From contig NZ_JANYMP010000028.1 of assembly GCF_025061645.1 (NCBI RefSeq), forward strand, positions 60,979-124,978: a DNA stretch of 64,000 bases, written 5' to 3'. The translations under genes were made by a program, and so were the position numbers. The notes below the pieces were generated by a model. It had not been told where the DNA came from, made no database searches, and saw only the letters and a program-made list of their open reading frames with translations. The number at the start of each line of letters is the position of its first letter. Position 1 is the first letter of the stretch. Below, piece by piece: positions 34,051 through 42,968 of this stretch. This DNA is from Umezawaea endophytica (GTDB lineage Bacteria; Actinomycetota; Actinomycetes; Mycobacteriales; Pseudonocardiaceae).

Positions 34051-34254
34051 TCAGATCGCCCGGACGTTCTGGGCCTGCGGGCCCTTCTGCCCCTGGCCGA
34101 CCTCGAACTCGACGCGCTGGTTCTCGTCCAGGGAGCGGAAGCCGTTGCCCTGGATCTCCGAGTAGTGGACGAAGACGTCGGCGCCGCCGTTGTCCTGGGC
34201 GATGAAGCCGAAGCCCTTTTCGGAGTTGAACCACTTGACAGTGCCCTGTGCCAT
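34051..34254 (-). CDS. Cold-shock protein (CspA family)
   Basis: A 67-aa OB-fold RNA chaperone. RNP1 (KGFGFI) and RNP2 (VFVHYSEI) are intact, in [20 protein letters not shown]. The upstream leader is long; a small hairpin GGTTGCA-CCA-TGCAACC (34284-34300) lies 30 nt before the ATG, and csp leaders often regulate mRNA stability or translation. The gap 34255-34641 otherwise holds no gene. Confidence 0.97.
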   Translation of the reverse strand: MAQGTVKWFNSEKGFGFIAQDNGGADVFVHYSEIQGNGFRSLDENQRVEFEVGQGQKGPQAQNVRAI

Positions 34255-34556
34255 GTACCTGCCTCCATCGCAGGAAAGCTTGAGGTTGCACCATGCAACC
34301 CCCGGCCGTCCCGGGGGCATCTCCTCCGCTTGCCTCAACGAGAAGAGGGTCCGCCCGCGTGCTGTTCCGCGAGCGTGAGACACGAACACAGAAACCACGG
34401 CCTGCGAGGTCAGGGTATCGCTTGGGAGGGCTGAAGACTACAGCCCGAAGCGACCAAACCGGGCCGTCCGCGAGCACCCGCGGACCACCTGGTAAAGGGC
34501 CGCTCCACCCCCGCCGGGCCGATCTTGCGGTGATCGACACCGCCATCGAGACCTGC

Positions 34557-34570
34557 GTGACCGGGATCAC
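34557..34570. promoter_or_regulatory. CRP/GlxR-type half-site palindrome
   Basis: GTGACCGGGATCAC fits GTGA-N6-TCAC. It lies about 79 bp upstream of the L,D-transpeptidase start, a reasonable activator position. Confidence 0.6.
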
Positions 34571-34641
34571 AATCGTTCCAGGACAACGCCGCTGCGCCGC
34601 GACACGTCACAGTCCACGTCGAGCGTGGTTGAGGGGGAGCG

Positions 34642-35817
34642 GTGGGGTTGAACAAGAGCCTGGCGGCAGCGGTGGCGCTGGCCGTCGGAGTGCTCGTGGC
34701 GGGGTGCGGCAGCGGCGGGGAGGCGGCGAGCCCGACCGCCGTCGAGCAGCAGGCGAAGAACGTCGCCGTGCAGGCGCCGATGACCGTCAGCACGACGCCC
34801 GCCAACGGCAGCGAGGGCGTGAGCCCGGCCGGGCCGTTCCAGGTCGCGGTGACCGAGGGCAAGCTCGTGTCCGTCGCCCTGACCAACGCCGAGGGCAAGC
34901 AGGTCGCGGGGGCGCCCGCCGCCGACGGCGCGAGCTGGGTGGTGAGCGAACCGCTCGGGTACGGCAAGACCTACACGTGGACCGGGACCGCCGTCGGCAA
35001 GGACGGCAAGGAGGCGCCGATCACCGGCGCGTTCACGACCGTGACGCCCACGGGGCACATCAGCGGCAGCTTCAACGTCGGCGACGACCAGACGTACGGC
35101 ATCGCGATGCCGGTGGCGATCGAGTTCTCCGCGCCCGTCACGGACCGGGCGTCCGTGCAGAAGGCGCTGAAGATCGAGACGTCCGTGCCCACCGAGGGCG
35201 CGTGGGCGTGGCTGAGCGACACCGAGGTGCACTGGCGGCCCAAGGCCTACTGGACCCCCGGCACCACGGTGAAGGTGAACGCGAACCTGTACGGCGTACC
35301 GCACGGCGACGGCGCGTACGGCAGCCAGGACGTGAGCGTGCACTTCACGATCGGCCGCGCCCTCATCGCGACCGCCGACACCCAGACCCACCGGTTCGTC
35401 GTCACCAAGGACGGACAGCAGTTGTTCGACTTCCCGGCCAGCTACGGCCTGGAATCCGACCCCGGCCGGGTCAGCCGCAGCGGCATCCACGTGGTGATCT
35501 CGAAGTCGGCCGAGGTGTCGATGACGAACCAGCGGTACAACTACGAGAACGTCAAGGTCCCGTGGGGCGTGCAGATCTCGTACAACGGCGAGTACGTGCA
35601 CGGGTACGAGGGATCGCGGTACGCGCAGGGCAGCGAGAACGTGTCCCACGGCTGCGCGAACCTGGCCCCGGAGAACGCGAAGCTGTACTTCGACGAGGTC
35701 ATCCCCGGCGACCCGGTGAACGTGGTCGGATCGAGCGTCGCACTCTCGGAAGAAGACCGCACGTACTACGACTGGACCCTCGACTGGAACGCTTGGGTGA
35801 CCAAGGGAGCTGTGTAA
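34642..35817 (+). CDS. L,D-transpeptidase lipoprotein with Ig-like domains
   Basis: A 391-aa peptidoglycan cross-linking enzyme of the LdtMt2 type, making 3-3 cross-links outside the membrane. The signal peptide ends in lipobox LVAGC (about residues 18-22). Two Ig-like domains follow (about 45-145 and 150-245), then the YkuD catalytic domain with HGYEGSRYAQGSENVSHGC; Cys338 in SHGCANL is the nucleophile. The GTG start follows a GAGGGGGAG site. A copy of the dispersed hairpin repeat begins directly after the stop. Confidence 0.94.
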   Translation: MGLNKSLAAAVALAVGVLVAGCGSGGEAASPTAVEQQAKNVAVQAPMTVSTTPANGSEGVSPAGPFQVAVTEGKLVSVALTNAEGKQVAGAPAADGASWVVSEPLGYGKTYTWTGTAVGKDGKEAPITGAFTTVTPTGHISGSFNVGDDQTYGIAMPVAIEFSAPVTDRASVQKALKIETSVPTEGAWAWLSDTEVHWRPKAYWTPGTTVKVNANLYGVPHGDGAYGSQDVSVHFTIGRALIATADTQTHRFVVTKDGQQLFDFPASYGLESDPGRVSRSGIHVVISKSAEVSMTNQRYNYENVKVPWGVQISYNGEYVHGYEGSRYAQGSENVSHGCANLAPENAKLYFDEVIPGDPVNVVGSSVALSEEDRTYYDWTLDWNAWVTKGAV

Positions 35818-35819
35818 AT

Positions 35820-35960
35820 GGCCGCGACTCCGTCGCGGCGGCTCGGCCGCCTGTAGTCGGCAGTTCGTGCCCCGATTTTTTCGAGTCGGGTAGAGACTTC
35901 GTCCCCACCCGACTCGAAAAAATGGTGACCCGACCTACCGACGCGGCCTCGCGTGGTGGC
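35820..35960. repeat. Dispersed hairpin repeat, copy B (complete single unit)
   Basis: It starts 3 bp after the L,D-transpeptidase stop and ends before the convergent binding-protein gene. It is almost identical to the units at 8041-8260. Here the stem is ATTTTTTCGAGTCGGG/CCCGACTCGAAAAAAT (16 bp). Relative to copy A, one C-G pair is changed to T-A on both arms, which preserves pairing. Confidence 0.9.
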
Positions 35961-36003
35961 CGGCAGGCGGGTATGTCGTTGGGGCTTGGGTGTCTGGCTG
36001 GGG

Positions 36004-36819
36004 TTATTGCTGGTTGACCTTTGGGGGGTCTGGGACTTCGATGCCTGATTGGCCGATGTTGCGTTGGAAGGACTTGACCCATTCGCCTGAGGTGATCATC
36101 TTGTCGATGGCGCCGTTGATGCGGTCGCGGCCCTGGGTGTCGTCCTTCGGCAGGCCCACGCCGTACTTCTCGGTGCTGAACTTGGGGCCCACGACCTTGA
36201 GGAGTTCGGGGTTGGCTGCGGCGAAGCCCGCGAGGATGATCTCGTCGGTGGTGACGGCGTCGACGTTGCCCGCCAGCAGGGCGGTGACGCAGTCGGAGTA
36301 CTGGCCGTACTCGACGAGCTTCACGCCCTGCGCGAACTCGTCCACGACCTTCTGCGCCGACGTGGACCCCGTGACGGAGCACAGGTTCTTGCCGTCGAGC
36401 TTGTCCGGCCCGGTGATCCCCTCCTCGGTGTACCGGACGAGCACGCCCTGGCCGGTCTCGAAGTAGGGGCCCGCGAAGGCCACCTGCTGCTTGCGCTTGT
36501 CGGTGATCGAGTAGGTGGCGACGACGAAGTCGACCGCACCTGACATGATCATCTTCTCGCGGTCGGCCGACCGCGCCTCGGTCCAGGTGATCTTCTTCTC
36601 GTCGACGCCCAACTGGGAGGCGATGTACTTCGCCACGTCGACGTCGAAGCCGACGAACTTGCCGTCGATCCGGCGCTGGGCGAGACCCGGCTGGTCGAAG
36701 CGGATGCCGATGGTCAGGGAGCCGTCGTCGGCCCGGCCCTCCAACGTGCCCTCCGCGGCGCCTCCACAGGCGGCGAGCAGGGCCACCGAGACGGCTATGG
36801 GCAGCATTCGACGCAACAT
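36004..36819 (-). CDS. Amino-acid (glutamate-type) ABC transporter substrate-binding lipoprotein
   Basis: A 271-aa solute-binding protein of family 3 (SBP_bac_3). Lipobox LLAAC (about residues 14-18). The fold signature is DVAKYIASQLG, VDFVVATYSITDKRKQQVAF and GVGLPKDDTQGRDRINGAID. GluB-type proteins bind glutamate, and the Arg/Asp ligand pattern is consistent with that. No permease or ATPase gene is adjacent, so it is an orphan that must work with components elsewhere, or act as a sensor. Confidence 0.88.
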   Translation of the reverse strand: MLRRMLPIAVSVALLAACGGAAEGTLEGRADDGSLTIGIRFDQPGLAQRRIDGKFVGFDVDVAKYIASQLGVDEKKITWTEARSADREKMIMSGAVDFVVATYSITDKRKQQVAFAGPYFETGQGVLVRYTEEGITGPDKLDGKNLCSVTGSTSAQKVVDEFAQGVKLVEYGQYSDCVTALLAGNVDAVTTDEIILAGFAAANPELLKVVGPKFSTEKYGVGLPKDDTQGRDRINGAIDKMITSGEWVKSFQRNIGQSGIEVPDPPKVNQQ

Positions 36820-37019
36820 GCGTGGTGAACCTTTCCTCGAACCGTGACGGGCAGGGCGTCAACCGAGGGATTTACGGGAGCGGTCGCCATCGACCCGACC
36901 TCGGGATTCGCGTCCCCCATGCTACGTACGCGATAAGGGCGACCTATGCGACGAGCGTCGCACTCCCCCGTTTCACTAGGCCGTTCGGGTGATGGACGAC
37001 TGTGATGTCCGCCAAATCC

Positions 37020-37844
37020 CTATGGCAGGAGTGCGCGTCGGGGATAGGCGGACCACCCGAGCCGGTGGACCGCCCGGTTCACGTGACCGGTCGGGACGCG
37101 CCACCGGAGGAGCCCCGGAACGGCCTTCGCGCCGCCGCGCAGGACCCGCAGGAGCGCCGTGGCCCTCGCCGCCGGGTACGGCCGGTGTCCGTACAGCTCG
37201 ACGGCCCAGTCGGGCAGCAGCGAGTACGCCAGGTGCCCGAGGAGTGGCTCGTACGCGCCGAGCCCCCAGCGCAGCGCGCCGCGCACCGGGGGCCGGTGCA
37301 GGAAGCGGTAGACCACGTCGGCGTCGGCGGACCGGCGCAGCTCCGGTCGGACCTCGGCCAGGTAGTCCGCCATCGCGGACACCGATCCCGGCACCTCGTC
37401 GGCGTGCAGCCCGACGAGCGTCGCGCTCCACCGCTGCTCCGCGAGGTAGAGGTCCTCCTGCTCGGTGGTCAGCCGGTACCCGGCCCGACGCACGACGGTG
37501 AGGAACGAGTGCACCTCGGCGCAGTGCACCCAGCGCAGCAGCTCGGGCTCGTCGACGCGGAACGCCGCCCCGGTCTCGGGGTCCTCGCCCCGCAACGACC
37601 TGTGCACCGCGCGCACCCTGGAGGCGGCGGCCTCGACCTCCTCGGCGGTGCCGTACGTCGACACGCCCACGAAGCTCGCCGTCCGCGACAGCCGCCCCAG
37701 CGGGTCCTGCTGGAAGTTCGAGTTCTGCACGACACCCGCCGCCGCGCGCGGGTGCAGCGCTTGCAGGTAGAGGCTGGAGATCCCCGCCACCCACATCGCC
37801 GGATCGGCGTGGAGCTGCCAGGTCACCGAGTTCGGTGTCGCCAC
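37020..37844 (-). CDS. MpaB-family (DUF2236) oxygenase
   Basis: A 274-aa cytosolic protein of the MpaB/latex-clearing-protein superfamily. The opening TWQLHADPAMWVAGISSLYLQALHP includes the conserved His-containing helix, and RWVHCAEVHSFL carries the second pair of His that would bind haem b. These enzymes perform oxidative cleavage or haem-dependent oxygenation. The substrate is unknown. It diverges from a PPOX-type F420/flavin protein (52-bp gap). Confidence 0.85.
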   Translation of the reverse strand: MATPNSVTWQLHADPAMWVAGISSLYLQALHPRAAAGVVQNSNFQQDPLGRLSRTASFVGVSTYGTAEEVEAAASRVRAVHRSLRGEDPETGAAFRVDEPELLRWVHCAEVHSFLTVVRRAGYRLTTEQEDLYLAEQRWSATLVGLHADEVPGSVSAMADYLAEVRPELRRSADADVVYRFLHRPPVRGALRWGLGAYEPLLGHLAYSLLPDWAVELYGHRPYPAARATALLRVLRGGAKAVPGLLRWRVPTGHVNRAVHRLGWSAYPRRALLP

Positions 37845-37896
37845 GATTTCATCGTGTCACAGGCGAACGCCACCGCGTCACGACATGATGTGCCCC

Positions 37897-38307
37897 ATGG
37901 ACCTGGATCAGGCGCGGGAGATCATCCGCAAGCAGCACCGGGCGGTCCTCGCGGCCATGCGCTCGGACGGCACCCCGCAGATGTCCCCCGTGCTGGCGGC
38001 CGTGGACGAGCAGGGACGTGTGCTGGTCAGCACCCGCGAGACCGCGTACAAGACGCGGCAGCTCCGCAACGACCCCCGCGTGTGGCTGTGCGTGCTGCCC
38101 GACGAGTTCTACGGCACCTGGATCCAGGTCGGCGGCACCGCGGAGGTCGTGCCGCTGCCCGAGGCGATGGACGGGCTGGTCGAGTACTACCGGCAGGCCT
38201 CTGGCGAGCACCCGGACTGGGACGAGTACCGGGCGTCGATGGTGTCCGAGAAGCGCGTGCTGATCCGCGTGACCCTGCACACCGCCGGACCGGACAGGAC
38301 TGGCTGA
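37897..38307 (+). CDS. PPOX-class F420/flavin-dependent oxidoreductase
   Basis: A 136-aa split-barrel protein of the PNPOx-like/F420 class (Rv1155-like). IIRKQHRAVLAAMRSDGTPQ MSPV is the N-terminal family signature; VLVSTRETAYKTRQLRNDPR contains the Lys/Arg phosphate-binding stretch. ATG at 37897 is preferred over 37885. The next gene starts 3 nt downstream, so the two are probably co-transcribed. Confidence 0.87.
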   Translation: MDLDQAREIIRKQHRAVLAAMRSDGTPQMSPVLAAVDEQGRVLVSTRETAYKTRQLRNDPRVWLCVLPDEFYGTWIQVGGTAEVVPLPEAMDGLVEYYRQASGEHPDWDEYRASMVSEKRVLIRVTLHTAGPDRTG

Positions 38308-38310
38308 CCG

Positions 38311-40176
38311 GTGCTGCTCACCAGGCTCCTGCTGCTGGTCGCGCTCGCGGTCCACCTGCTCTACGCGGCACTGCCGCTGCCGTTGCTGACGACCGAGCGG
38401 TCGGACGCCCTCGTCCCGGCGGTCCTGGCGGTGGCGCCGTTGTTCGCGCTGGCGTGGCTCGCGTCGAAGTACCGCCACCAGCCGCACCGCTGGGCCGTGG
38501 TGTCGCTGGTCGTCGCCGCCATGCAGTCGCTCGGCGCCACGGCAGCGATCGTCATGCACCTCCGGCCCACCGAACTCCCCCCGGCGCTGAACCTGGTCGT
38601 GTGCCTCGCGTTGTGGCTCCCGTCCACGCTGTTCGCTTGGCTCGCCGGACGCGCGCTGCTCGCCCGACCCGCCGAAGTGCTCGGAACCTCGCCGTACCAG
38701 GTGAACTTCCCGCTCCGGGCCGTCGAGAAGGCCTCCGCCAACGCCGATTCCGTGGTCGTGACCGACCGGGCCGTGGAGATCTGGCTCCAGCGGGCCTCTT
38801 CCGAGCCGATGGAACTCGCCCCCGGCCAGAAGCGCGGCCGCGTGCCGTGGAAAACCTTGCCGCTCAACGACATCACGGCCGCCGCCGTGCGCTCGGCGGT
38901 GCCCGGCGAAGCCCCGTGGGCGGTGCTGCGCCACGGTCCGAGCCAGTCGGTGCCCGCGGGTGAGGTGGCCGTCGTGCGGTTCGGCGGCGTGGACCAGGTG
39001 CTGCCGGTGGAGGACCCCGCGAAGTTCGCCGAGCTGATCCGCGCCCGGACCGGGCGGGTGCTGCCGTCGCGCGTGGACCAGCCCGCGCGGGTGCTGGGCG
39101 CCCACGTCGCCGAGGTGCTGCCCGCCCCGGAGCCGGAAGGACCGAAGGTCCACCCGACGCGCGGGCCGGACGACCCGCTGCCGACCGGGCCGGGACTGGC
39201 CGTCCGCTGGCTGGTCGCCGCGCCGCTGGCGCTCATCGGCGTCGCGGGCCTGCCGCTCGCGCTGCTCCTGTCCACCGGGGCCACCGCGGGTTTCCTGGCG
39301 TGGATCGGCGTGGCCGTCGTGGCCTGGCTCGGCAACGTCCGGGTGCCGCGGGTCTGGGGGCGGGTGGCGTTCCTGCCGGTCCCGGTGACCCTGATGTGGC
39401 TGGTGGTCGAGAAGCAGTGGCTGTTCGCACTGGCGCTCGTGCTGTGCCCGGTGCTCGGACGGCTCGCGGGCGCGGTGTTCACGAACTGGCGCGGCACCGA
39501 CCTCGGTGCCAGCGGCGTCGAGGTGCCGTTCAAGCTCCTCACCGGTGAACGGCTGCACCTCCAGGAGGACCGCCTGGTGCTCGAGCCGGAGGGCAAGGGC
39601 GAGCTGCCGTACGCGCTGTGGCTGGCCGACGTCGACCTCGTGCAGTGCGGCGTGCGAGCGGCACCGGAGGTCGGCGACTGGTACGCGCCCGGCGGCCACC
39701 GCAGGTCGGTGTTCGACTCGACCTGGCTGCGGATCGTGGCCGGACCGCAGCAGTGGCTCGTGCCGACCCGCGACCTGCGGCTCGTCGCCGAACTGGTCAG
39801 GGCACGGGCGACGACCGCCGCGCCCGCGCCGCCGGACGACCTGGACCTCGCGGGCTGGTACCGGCTGCGCGCGTGGGCGGTGTCGAAGACGGACGGCGGC
39901 ATCCTGAAGCTCGGGTTGAGGAAGAACGGCATCGGCTGGCGGCTGTTCGCCGCCGCGGCCGCCGGGAGCTTCGCGTTCCTGCTCGTGCCGATGGCCCCGA
40001 TGCGCATCCCCGGACTGGTCGCCGCGGTGCTCGCGGTGGCCGCCCTGGCCGACTGGGCCCGCCTCCGGCCGGGTTTGCGCAGGGCCGAGCACCACTCGTT
40101 GCCGCCGGGGAGCCCGAACTGGGGCGAGGTCCGGGCGGACCACGCCCCGGTCCTCGCCTACCAGCCCTGGGTCTAG
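38311..40176 (+). CDS. Large membrane protein of unknown function
   Basis: A 621-aa protein, not recognised. Three or four N-terminal TM helices (residues about 1-120) are followed by a soluble beta-rich region with PH-like character (VVVTDRAVEIWLQRASSEPM), then central TM helices (about 290-385), a second similar soluble region (LHLQEDRLVLEPEGKGELPY) and C-terminal TM helices (about 545-590). The internal similarity suggests a duplicated TM-plus-barrel architecture. The GTG at 38311 is 3 nt after the PPOX gene. Confidence 0.75.
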   Translation: MLLTRLLLLVALAVHLLYAALPLPLLTTERSDALVPAVLAVAPLFALAWLASKYRHQPHRWAVVSLVVAAMQSLGATAAIVMHLRPTELPPALNLVVCLALWLPSTLFAWLAGRALLARPAEVLGTSPYQVNFPLRAVEKASANADSVVVTDRAVEIWLQRASSEPMELAPGQKRGRVPWKTLPLNDITAAAVRSAVPGEAPWAVLRHGPSQSVPAGEVAVVRFGGVDQVLPVEDPAKFAELIRARTGRVLPSRVDQPARVLGAHVAEVLPAPEPEGPKVHPTRGPDDPLPTGPGLAVRWLVAAPLALIGVAGLPLALLLSTGATAGFLAWIGVAVVAWLGNVRVPRVWGRVAFLPVPVTLMWLVVEKQWLFALALVLCPVLGRLAGAVFTNWRGTDLGASGVEVPFKLLTGERLHLQEDRLVLEPEGKGELPYALWLADVDLVQCGVRAAPEVGDWYAPGGHRRSVFDSTWLRIVAGPQQWLVPTRDLRLVAELVRARATTAAPAPPDDLDLAGWYRLRAWAVSKTDGGILKLGLRKNGIGWRLFAAAAAGSFAFLLVPMAPMRIPGLVAAVLAVAALADWARLRPGLRRAEHHSLPPGSPNWGEVRADHAPVLAYQPWV

Positions 40177-40206
40177 CCCTCTGCCGTGCGACCGCACGGC
40201 AGAGGG
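40177..40206. terminator. Bidirectional terminator
   Basis: Perfect 13-bp arms CCCTCTGCCGTGC/GCACGGCAGAGGG with a 4-nt loop between convergent genes at 40176 and 40213. Confidence 0.85.
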
Positions 40207-40212
40207 GCGCGG

Positions 40213-41352
40213 TCACCGCTTCGGCGGGTCGGGGAGGTCGAGGTTCCCGACCATCCGGGGCGGGTTCGCCGAGGTCTTGACCTCGTAGTCGTCGTCGTGC
40301 GCGTCGTTGACGTTGTTCGGCCCGCCGTCACCGGGGATGTGCTGGGCCTTGCCCGAACCCCAGCCCGCGTTGTACGGGTTGCCGTCGACGTTGGCCCGCA
40401 CCGTCGACCCGTCGGCCGTGGTGAACGTGTGCCCCTGCGTGTTGTGGCCCGCCGTGGCCCCGTCCGGCGAGGTGCCGGTGGCCCAGGTGCCCGCCAACCC
40501 CTCGTGCCGGTTCGACATGCCGCCGACCGCGCCGCCGACGCTGCCGGAGAGCGCGCCGGACGTGGCGGCGTTGAGCGTGTCCTCCAAGCCGAACTTGCCG
40601 TGCGCGAAGTTGTTCAGGATGTTGCCGCCCGCGCCGCCGATCGCGCCCTCGACCGCGCCACGACCCGCCGCCTGGACGAAGTTGCTCGTCGTCGTGCCGA
40701 TGCCCTTGGACACGGCCCCGACCGTCCCGCCCGCGATCCCGGCCGCCACACCGGCGATCCCGGCGTCCAGCGTCTTGCCCGCGTCCCAGCTCTTGCGGTT
40801 GCCCGCCAGCGCCTGGCCGCCCTGGATCGCCAGGTCCACGCCGACGTTGATGGCCACGTTAATGGCGATCTGCTTGATCAGCTCGCGGAAGAACATCTGC
40901 ACGGTGATCCTGGTCGCCGCCTGGGCGATCGGGACGCCCGCGGTGCTCGCGCCGAACGTGGCGACCGCCGACGCGATCATGGCCGCGATCTGGGCGGCCA
41001 GGATGATCAGCGCCGCGATGATGCTGAGCTTCGTGTACTCGATGTTCAGCGCGGCGTCGTCGCAGCCGGACGCGAGGTCCGTGCAGAGCTGTTGCAGGTT
41101 GACGAGGTACGCGTCGCCCTCGACGAACTGCTTCCAGTACGCCTCGAACGCCTCCGACGTCTCACCGGTCATGCAGCCGAGCGCGGCCGTGGAGGCGCCG
41201 TTGCCCTCCTGGACGACCTCGCCCACCGCCGTGGCGGCCTGCGTCCACGCCTCGCTGAGCCTGCGCAGGGCGGTCTCGTCGCCCTCCGGCCAGTCCGCGC
41301 CGACGACGATCGGGACCAGCCACTCGACCGCGCCCGGAATCTCGATGCCCAT
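40213..41352 (-). CDS. CpnT-N-like/WXG100-superfamily large secreted protein
   Basis: A 379-aa predicted type VII secretion substrate. Residues 1-100 are an alpha-helical WXG100-like domain related to the CpnT N-terminus (IPGAVEWLVPIVVGADWPEG). A hydrophobic, Gly/Ala-rich helical region follows (SIIAALIILAAQIAAMIASA) with pore-like repeats of the 'GxxGG' type (GAIGGAGGNI). The short hydrophilic tail (GHNTQGHTFTTADGSTVRAN) shows no known toxin motif. It is the last gene of a minus-strand set with WXG100 and EbfC-like genes. No immunity gene is obvious. Confidence 0.75.
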   Translation of the reverse strand: MGIEIPGAVEWLVPIVVGADWPEGDETALRRLSEAWTQAATAVGEVVQEGNGASTAALGCMTGETSEAFEAYWKQFVEGDAYLVNLQQLCTDLASGCDDAALNIEYTKLSIIAALIILAAQIAAMIASAVATFGASTAGVPIAQAATRITVQMFFRELIKQIAINVAINVGVDLAIQGGQALAGNRKSWDAGKTLDAGIAGVAAGIAGGTVGAVSKGIGTTTSNFVQAAGRGAVEGAIGGAGGNILNNFAHGKFGLEDTLNAATSGALSGSVGGAVGGMSNRHEGLAGTWATGTSPDGATAGHNTQGHTFTTADGSTVRANVDGNPYNAGWGSGKAQHIPGDGGPNNVNDAHDDDYEVKTSANPPRMVGNLDLPDPPKR

Positions 41353-41360
41353 GCTTCCCC

Positions 41361-41672
41361 CTAGCCCTGCGCGCCGAACGACCGGGCGTTGCCCTGGTCG
41401 ACCTGTTCCCAGGTCGTGGCGGTCTCGTCCAACTCGGTGCGGATCTTGTGGATGGCGTCGGCGATGCCGGGAAAAGCGGCGCGGGCCGTGTCCGCGGCGG
41501 GCGAGTAGCCCTGGGAGAACTTCTGGCCGACCTCGTCACCGCCCCAGCACGTGCCCTCGGCGTCCATGACCGACCGCAGGGCGGCCCACGCGTCCGCGAG
41601 CTTGTCGCCGGTCGTGGAGAACTTCGGCGACGCCGACCGCAGCGCCGTCGGATCGACCTCGAAACCGGTCAC
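41361..41672 (-). CDS. WXG100 family protein (EsxA-like)
   Basis: A 103-aa helical hairpin protein of the ESX substrate family. The helix-turn-helix centre has CWGGDEVGQKFSQGYSPA, where W-G-G replaces the W-x-G turn. The GTG at 41672 overlaps the EbfC-like gene stop (GTGA). It probably forms a heterodimer with the larger neighbour or is exported with it. No ESX ATPase (EccC) is in the window. Confidence 0.85.
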   Translation of the reverse strand: MTGFEVDPTALRSASPKFSTTGDKLADAWAALRSVMDAEGTCWGGDEVGQKFSQGYSPAADTARAAFPGIADAIHKIRTELDETATTWEQVDQGNARSFGAQG

Positions 41673-42151
41673 CAGTCGTTCCTCTCCATCATCGAGTCGC
41701 GCGGCTCGTCGTCGTCCGGCTTCTTCGGCGGCGTCAGCGGCGGGGCCGCGGGCGTGGGCAGCAGGTCCTTCAGCGACGGCGCGCCGGGGAACAGGTCCGG
41801 CAGGTCGGGCACGTCCTGCTGGAACGGCGCCATGGCCGCCTCGGCCTGGCCGCGGGCGTCGACCGCGGCCTCCTGGATGACCCGCACGACGGACTGGGCG
41901 AGCTTCTCCGGCGTGTTGCGCTCGAAGGCGTTCGGCGCGAACCGCACGTCCGTCACGATGCCCGCCGCGTTGACGACCACGTGCACGAGACCGTCGGGCG
42001 ACGTCGCGGAACCGGTCTTCGCCACCGCTTCCGCCTGCGCCTCGCGCAGCGCCGCCGTCTGGCGTTCGAGGTTGGCCAGCATGGAGTCGACCTGGGTGCG
42101 CAGGGTCGCGTTCCGGGCTTCGAGCGCGGCGCGCTGAGCGGGATCGTTCAT
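41669..42151 (-). CDS. YbaB/EbfC-like protein of the WXG100 locus
   Basis: A 160-aa protein. The core (NATLRTQVDSMLANLERQ; VVVNAAGIVTDVRFAPNAF; RVIQEAAVDARGQAEAAMAP) has the helix-strand-strand-helix pattern of YbaB/EbfC nucleoid-associated proteins. Such proteins are common next to WXG100 genes in actinobacteria. The C-terminal 45 residues are Pro-rich and acidic. It is the first gene of the set; the ATG at 42151 follows GAGAGGCCTCC. Confidence 0.8.
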   Translation of the reverse strand: MNDPAQRAALEARNATLRTQVDSMLANLERQTAALREAQAEAVAKTGSATSPDGLVHVVVNAAGIVTDVRFAPNAFERNTPEKLAQSVVRVIQEAAVDARGQAEAAMAPFQQDVPDLPDLFPGAPSLKDLLPTPAAPPLTPPKKPDDDEPRDSMMERNDW

Positions 42152-42308
42152 GGAGGCCTCTCTCACGTGGCGTACGGGCGTTCGTCCGATTGTCACGCAA
42201 GGAGAATTCCGCCACACTCCGATTGGCCCAATCGGTAACACCTCCGGCCGCCGGGACGATTCCACGTGGCGCCGCGGGCGTGGAATCGGTGGGGCGGGTG
42301 CATCCGGG

Positions 42309-42821
42309 ATGATCAGTGGCAGACGCCGCGTCCTCGCCGTCGCGGGGACAGCGCTGATCGGTGGCGCGCTGATCGGTACGCTCCTGCTGTCCGGCGGGCC
42401 GAAACCCGTCGACGTGCGACAGGTGCAGAGCAGCTTCGGCCCGGAACCCGTGCTCAGCGCCACCTACACCACCAGCGTCCTCGGCGTCGGCCCGACGACC
42501 ACCCCACCACCGGCCCCGGCCCCACCACCCCCACCGGTGGAGTCCACGCAGACGCGGACCGCGGAGCGAACACCCCCTTCGAGCCCGACCAAGCGAACCG
42601 ACCCGCCCCGCCACCTGCCCCCGTGGCTGGAGGACCTGGGCGGCTGCGACGACGACTACGACACCGACGGCGTGTGCGTGCCGTGGCTGCTCCCGATCCT
42701 GGCGGACCAGTGCGACTGGCTGCACGAGCACGGATCGCGGCACATCGAGGTCCACGGCGAGGACCGGCACGCGCTCGACCACAACCAGGACGGCATCGCC
42801 TGCGGCACCGGAGACCGCTAA
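42309..42821 (+). CDS. Secreted Pro-rich protein with Excalibur-like calcium-binding C-terminus
   Basis: A 170-aa protein. There is a signal anchor (VLAVAGTALIGGALIGTLLL), a Pro/Thr-rich linker (TTTPPPAPAPPPPPVESTQT), and a 60-residue Cys-containing end. The motif ALDHNQDGIACG resembles the Excalibur DxDxDGxxC calcium loop; CDDDYDTDGVCVP is another acidic loop. It diverges from the EbfC/WXG100 set and may be an envelope partner of it. Confidence 0.72.
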   Translation: MISGRRRVLAVAGTALIGGALIGTLLLSGGPKPVDVRQVQSSFGPEPVLSATYTTSVLGVGPTTTPPPAPAPPPPPVESTQTRTAERTPPSSPTKRTDPPRHLPPWLEDLGGCDDDYDTDGVCVPWLLPILADQCDWLHEHGSRHIEVHGEDRHALDHNQDGIACGTGDR

Positions 42822-42968
42822 CCCGCCCGCACCGGGACCACCCGCACGACCCACGACCCCCAGAGGTCCCCCGCCCAGGGGACCCCCGATTTTCACGTTA
42901 CCGGGCAGGTCCGACAATTTTCGTGCAGACCAACCCCATGATGATCTTGAAACACCACCCAGCCCTGG

